Below, in pieces: positions 61,679-64,000 of a DNA stretch of 64,000 nt. Made by a program: the position numbers and the translations under genes. Each line of letters begins with the position of its first letter. Position 1 is the stretch's first letter. The notes beneath the pieces were generated by a model. The model was not told where the DNA came from and ran no database searches. It saw only the letters and a program-made list of their open reading frames with translations. This stretch comes from Arthrobacter sp. fls2-241-R2A-200 (lineage in GTDB: Bacteria > Actinomycetota > Actinomycetes > Actinomycetales > Micrococcaceae), in assembly GCF_030209745.1 (NCBI RefSeq), contig NZ_JARVRJ010000006.1:1-64000 (forward strand). The letters run 5' to 3'.

Positions 61679-62338
61679 ATGAACAACGTCAGAGAGAGAC
61701 GCAGCCGGTTGCGGTTGGTCATTATGTTGGTGGCCGGAGCGGCAGCCTTCGTTGCCGCCGGAGTGTTGTGGGGCTGGGTGGACGCCCCCGCGGTGGGTTG
61801 GGCGGTGGCCGCGCTGATCTACGTAGTGTGGGTGTGGCTCGTCATCGCGCGCATGGACCCTGACGAAACCCGCCTCCACGCGACCTCCGAGGATCCGTCC
61901 CGCGCAGCTACGGACCTCCTGATACTGATAGCTAACCTTGCCAGCATTGCCGCGGCCGCCGCCGTGATCGTCAACTCACATATCGACGGCTCGAACAGCC
62001 GCGTGTACGCGGCCGTTCTGGCTTTGGTGTGTGTAGCCCTTTCCTGGATGCTCGTCCAGACGCTTTTCACGCTCCGGTACGCCGAGCTTTACTACAGTTC
62101 GAATAAAGGCACCGGCGGGAAGCCGGGCGGCATCAGCTTCAACCAGGACAGGCCACCGCAGTACACCGATTTCGCCTACCTGGCCACCAGCCTGGGCATG
62201 ACCTACCAAGTGTCGGACACCAATCTGGAAAACCATCGGATCCGAGCCGAAGCCATGAAGCATGGCTTGCTGTCCTACCTCTTCGGCACGGTAATCCTCG
62301 CCGTCACCATCAACTTGGTCATCGGACTGGCCCAGTAG
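61679..62338 (+). CDS. DUF1345 family membrane protein
   Basis: A 219-residue protein with about five hydrophobic helices. Typical pieces are LAWMLVQTLFTLRYAELYY-like sequence (SWMLVQTLFTLRYAELYYSS) and FAYLATSLGMTYQVSDTNLE, marking DUF1345. The C-terminal helix is LFGTVILAVTINLVIGLAQ. Function unknown. It ends just before a long perfect palindrome. Confidence 0.87.
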   Translation: MNNVRERRSRLRLVIMLVAGAAAFVAAGVLWGWVDAPAVGWAVAALIYVVWVWLVIARMDPDETRLHATSEDPSRAATDLLILIANLASIAAAAAVIVNSHIDGSNSRVYAAVLALVCVALSWMLVQTLFTLRYAELYYSSNKGTGGKPGGISFNQDRPPQYTDFAYLATSLGMTYQVSDTNLENHRIRAEAMKHGLLSYLFGTVILAVTINLVIGLAQ

Positions 62339-62366
62339 CCATCCGGCAAGTCCACTGACAACCAAA

Positions 62367-62410
62367 AACCCAGCAGCCGCCGTCGAACGTTCGACGGCGG
62401 CTGCTGGGTT
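62367..62410. terminator. 44-bp perfect palindrome, bidirectional terminator
   Basis: The arms 62367-62388 and 62389-62410 are perfect reverse complements with no loop base between (GAACGTTC at the centre). It sits between the convergent DUF1345 and permease genes. In RNA it would form a very stable stem for either strand. Confidence 0.8.
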
Positions 62411-62429
62411 AGGCGGTTGGTGCCAGGGA

Positions 62430-63848
62430 TTACGACGTCGGCCCTGCGCCGACCCCTGCGCCCTCGGTTTCGGTGCTGCTCGCACCGGTGTCCAAGCGGC
62501 TGTTCCGGCGGCGGTACCGCACGACGCCGATGACGACCACCACGGCAGCCAGCGCCAGCGAGAGGAACAGGGATTCCCGCGTGGATTCAATAATGATCAT
62601 TCCGATGATGAGCGCCACGATGCTGCCGATGGAGATCCAGGTGAGGTACGGGAAGAGCCACATCTTGAGTTCAAGTTGCTCGGCAGCGGCTCCCATTCGC
62701 CTGCGGAGGATGAGCTGGGAGGCGGCGATGACGAGCCACACGAACAGCGCAATGGCACCGGAGGTGTTCACCAGGAACAAGAACACTGTGTCCGGGGCAA
62801 TGTAGTTCAGGCCCACGGTGATGAACCCAACCACGGTGGAAGCCAATACTGCTGCAGCCGGAACGCCCCGCTTGGAGATCTTCATCCACGACTTGGGCGC
62901 GTCACCGCGCTGGGAGAGGGAGAACAGCATGCGGCTGGCAGTGTAGAGACCCGAGTTCAGGCAGGAGAGCACCGAGGTCAGGACAACGATGTCCATGATG
63001 GTGCCGGCTCCCGGGATTCCGTAGAGCTCAATGACGGCCACATAGGGGCTCTTGGCAACGGAAGCGCTGTTCCACGGCAGTAGCGTCACCACAATGGCGA
63101 TCGAACCGATGTAGAAGATCAGGATGCGCCAAACAGTGGACTTCACGGCCTTTTTGACGGCGTCCACGGGGTTCTCGGATTCTCCGGCCGCGATGGTGGC
63201 GATTTCCGCGCCGAAGAAGGAGAAAACCACCACGAGGATGCCGGCGAGCACCGCTCCCGGACCGCTGGGCATGAAGCCGCCCTTATCCAGGAGGTTGCTG
63301 ACGCCGGGCGCCGGAACGCCTGGGATGAGGCCGAGGATGGCCGCGATCCCGGCGAGGAGGAAGATGACGATTGCCGTGACCTTGATGGAGGCGAACCAGA
63401 ACTCGAACTCGCCGTAGGATTTCACGGATCCAAGGTTGGTCAGTGTCAGGAGGACCATCAGCAGCAGCGCCCAAACCCACTGATCCACGCCGGGAACCCA
63501 GCGGTGCATGATGGCCGCACCCGCAGTGGCCTCGATGCCAAGAACAATGATCCAGAACCAGGCATAGAGCCAGCCGATACTAAAACCGGCCCAGCGGCCC
63601 AGGGCTTTGTCTGCGTAGGTGGAGAATGAGCCGGTTTCCGGGTTGGCTGCAGCCATCTCGCCCAGCATGCGCATCACGAGGATGACAACCAGGCCGGCAG
63701 CGAGGTAGGCAACGAGGATCCCCGGGCCGGCTTGCTGGATGGCAGCGCCGGAGCCGACGAAAAGCCCTGCACCGATCACGCCGGCGATGGCGATCATGGA
63801 GAGGTGCCGCGGCTTCAGGGACTTGGAAAGCTGTTGGTCAGCGTGCAT
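62430..63848 (-). CDS. Amino acid permease, APC superfamily (AAT type)
   Basis: A 472-residue twelve-helix proton symporter. SMIAIAGVIGAGLFVGSG near residue 20 is the hallmark first helix, and GEMAAANPETGSFSTYADKALG is the conserved segment between helices two and three of the AAT group (GabP/AroP/ProY). The loop GAEIATIAAGESENPVDAVK is another landmark. The ATG at 63848 follows AAAGGA; the frame extends upstream without support. Ser/Thr-rich C-terminal tail. Substrate within this group is not predictable. Confidence 0.92.
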   Translation of the reverse strand: MHADQQLSKSLKPRHLSMIAIAGVIGAGLFVGSGAAIQQAGPGILVAYLAAGLVVILVMRMLGEMAAANPETGSFSTYADKALGRWAGFSIGWLYAWFWIIVLGIEATAGAAIMHRWVPGVDQWVWALLLMVLLTLTNLGSVKSYGEFEFWFASIKVTAIVIFLLAGIAAILGLIPGVPAPGVSNLLDKGGFMPSGPGAVLAGILVVVFSFFGAEIATIAAGESENPVDAVKKAVKSTVWRILIFYIGSIAIVVTLLPWNSASVAKSPYVAVIELYGIPGAGTIMDIVVLTSVLSCLNSGLYTASRMLFSLSQRGDAPKSWMKISKRGVPAAAVLASTVVGFITVGLNYIAPDTVFLFLVNTSGAIALFVWLVIAASQLILRRRMGAAAEQLELKMWLFPYLTWISIGSIVALIIGMIIIESTRESLFLSLALAAVVVVIGVVRYRRRNSRLDTGASSTETEGAGVGAGPTS

Positions 63849-64000
63849 GGATTGGCGCCGTCCTTTAGGTTTGAGGTAGGCCACAGTGGTGTGCCACGGG
63901 CCACATGACTAGATCACGCTAACGTGCCGGGACCGAGCGGGTACTGTGCGACCAAACATTTTGCCTGTGCTCGAATTGGCACGCCCGCACAAAAAGTATG

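Overview
The window is high-GC DNA that reads like an actinobacterial chromosome of the Arthrobacter/Paenarthrobacter group. The signs are many GTG and TTG starts, strong AGGAG-type ribosome sites, and the housekeeping set rpsF-ssb-rpsR-rplI plus dnaB, which usually lies on the origin side of the chromosome in these bacteria. The genus is inferred from gene content, not proven.

Layout. 1-3.4 kb: the end of an aldehyde dehydrogenase, a broken FAH-family hydrolase, and a MarR regulator divergent from a FUSC-like efflux protein across a 36-bp operator-like palindrome. 3.4-12.8 kb: a gamma-resorcylate/resorcinol module. The decarboxylase, an FAD monooxygenase, hydroxyquinol 1,2-dioxygenase and maleylacetate reductase together would take 2,6-dihydroxybenzoate to 3-oxoadipate; an aromatic-acid transporter, an IclR regulator and two NTF2-fold proteins accompany them. 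13.4-16 kb: a large membrane protein with an in-frame TAG. 16-19 kb: the copper operon csoR-copZ-copA with two matching operators. 19-21 kb: DUF2277, EamA and CGNR proteins. 21.2-26.7 kb: a sortase-assembled pilus locus (frameshifted tip adhesin, backbone pilin, class C sortase). 26.8-33.3 kb: membrane proteins, a MATE exporter, a double-hotdog thioesterase, a homoserine-dehydrogenase/aldehyde-dehydrogenase pair and an Lrp regulator.

33.4-48 kb is an accessory metabolic island rich in C-N bond hydrolases of five unrelated folds (isochorismatase-like, NylB-like, nitrilase-like, agmatine deiminase-like, amidase signature), with APC and MFS carriers and TetR and GntR regulators. At its centre is an operon of transporter, GntR, nitrilase-like hydrolase, DUF2848, HpaB-like monooxygenase, cupin and flavin reductase. 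I cannot name its substrate; it is the best candidate here for an undescribed catabolic pathway.

48-64 kb: dnaB and a DnaA-box-rich intergenic region, two membrane-anchored proteins with L7/L12-like helical repeats, an FMN reductase, TetR, SRPBCC, a frameshifted GAF-ANTAR protein, a lipid-kinase-like protein, an ABC transporter whose membrane subunit is split by TAG, PhzF, the ribosomal operon with an autoregulatory-type rpsF leader, a YnfA-like protein, tRNA-Leu(GAG), a DUF1345 protein and an amino acid permease.

Five otherwise convincing genes are interrupted (two TAG codons, two frameshifts, one TAA plus frameshift), and two further regulatory or transport genes survive only as fragments. 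Either the assembly carries base errors or this region is accumulating pseudogenes. No CRISPR array, rRNA or intact insertion sequence was seen.
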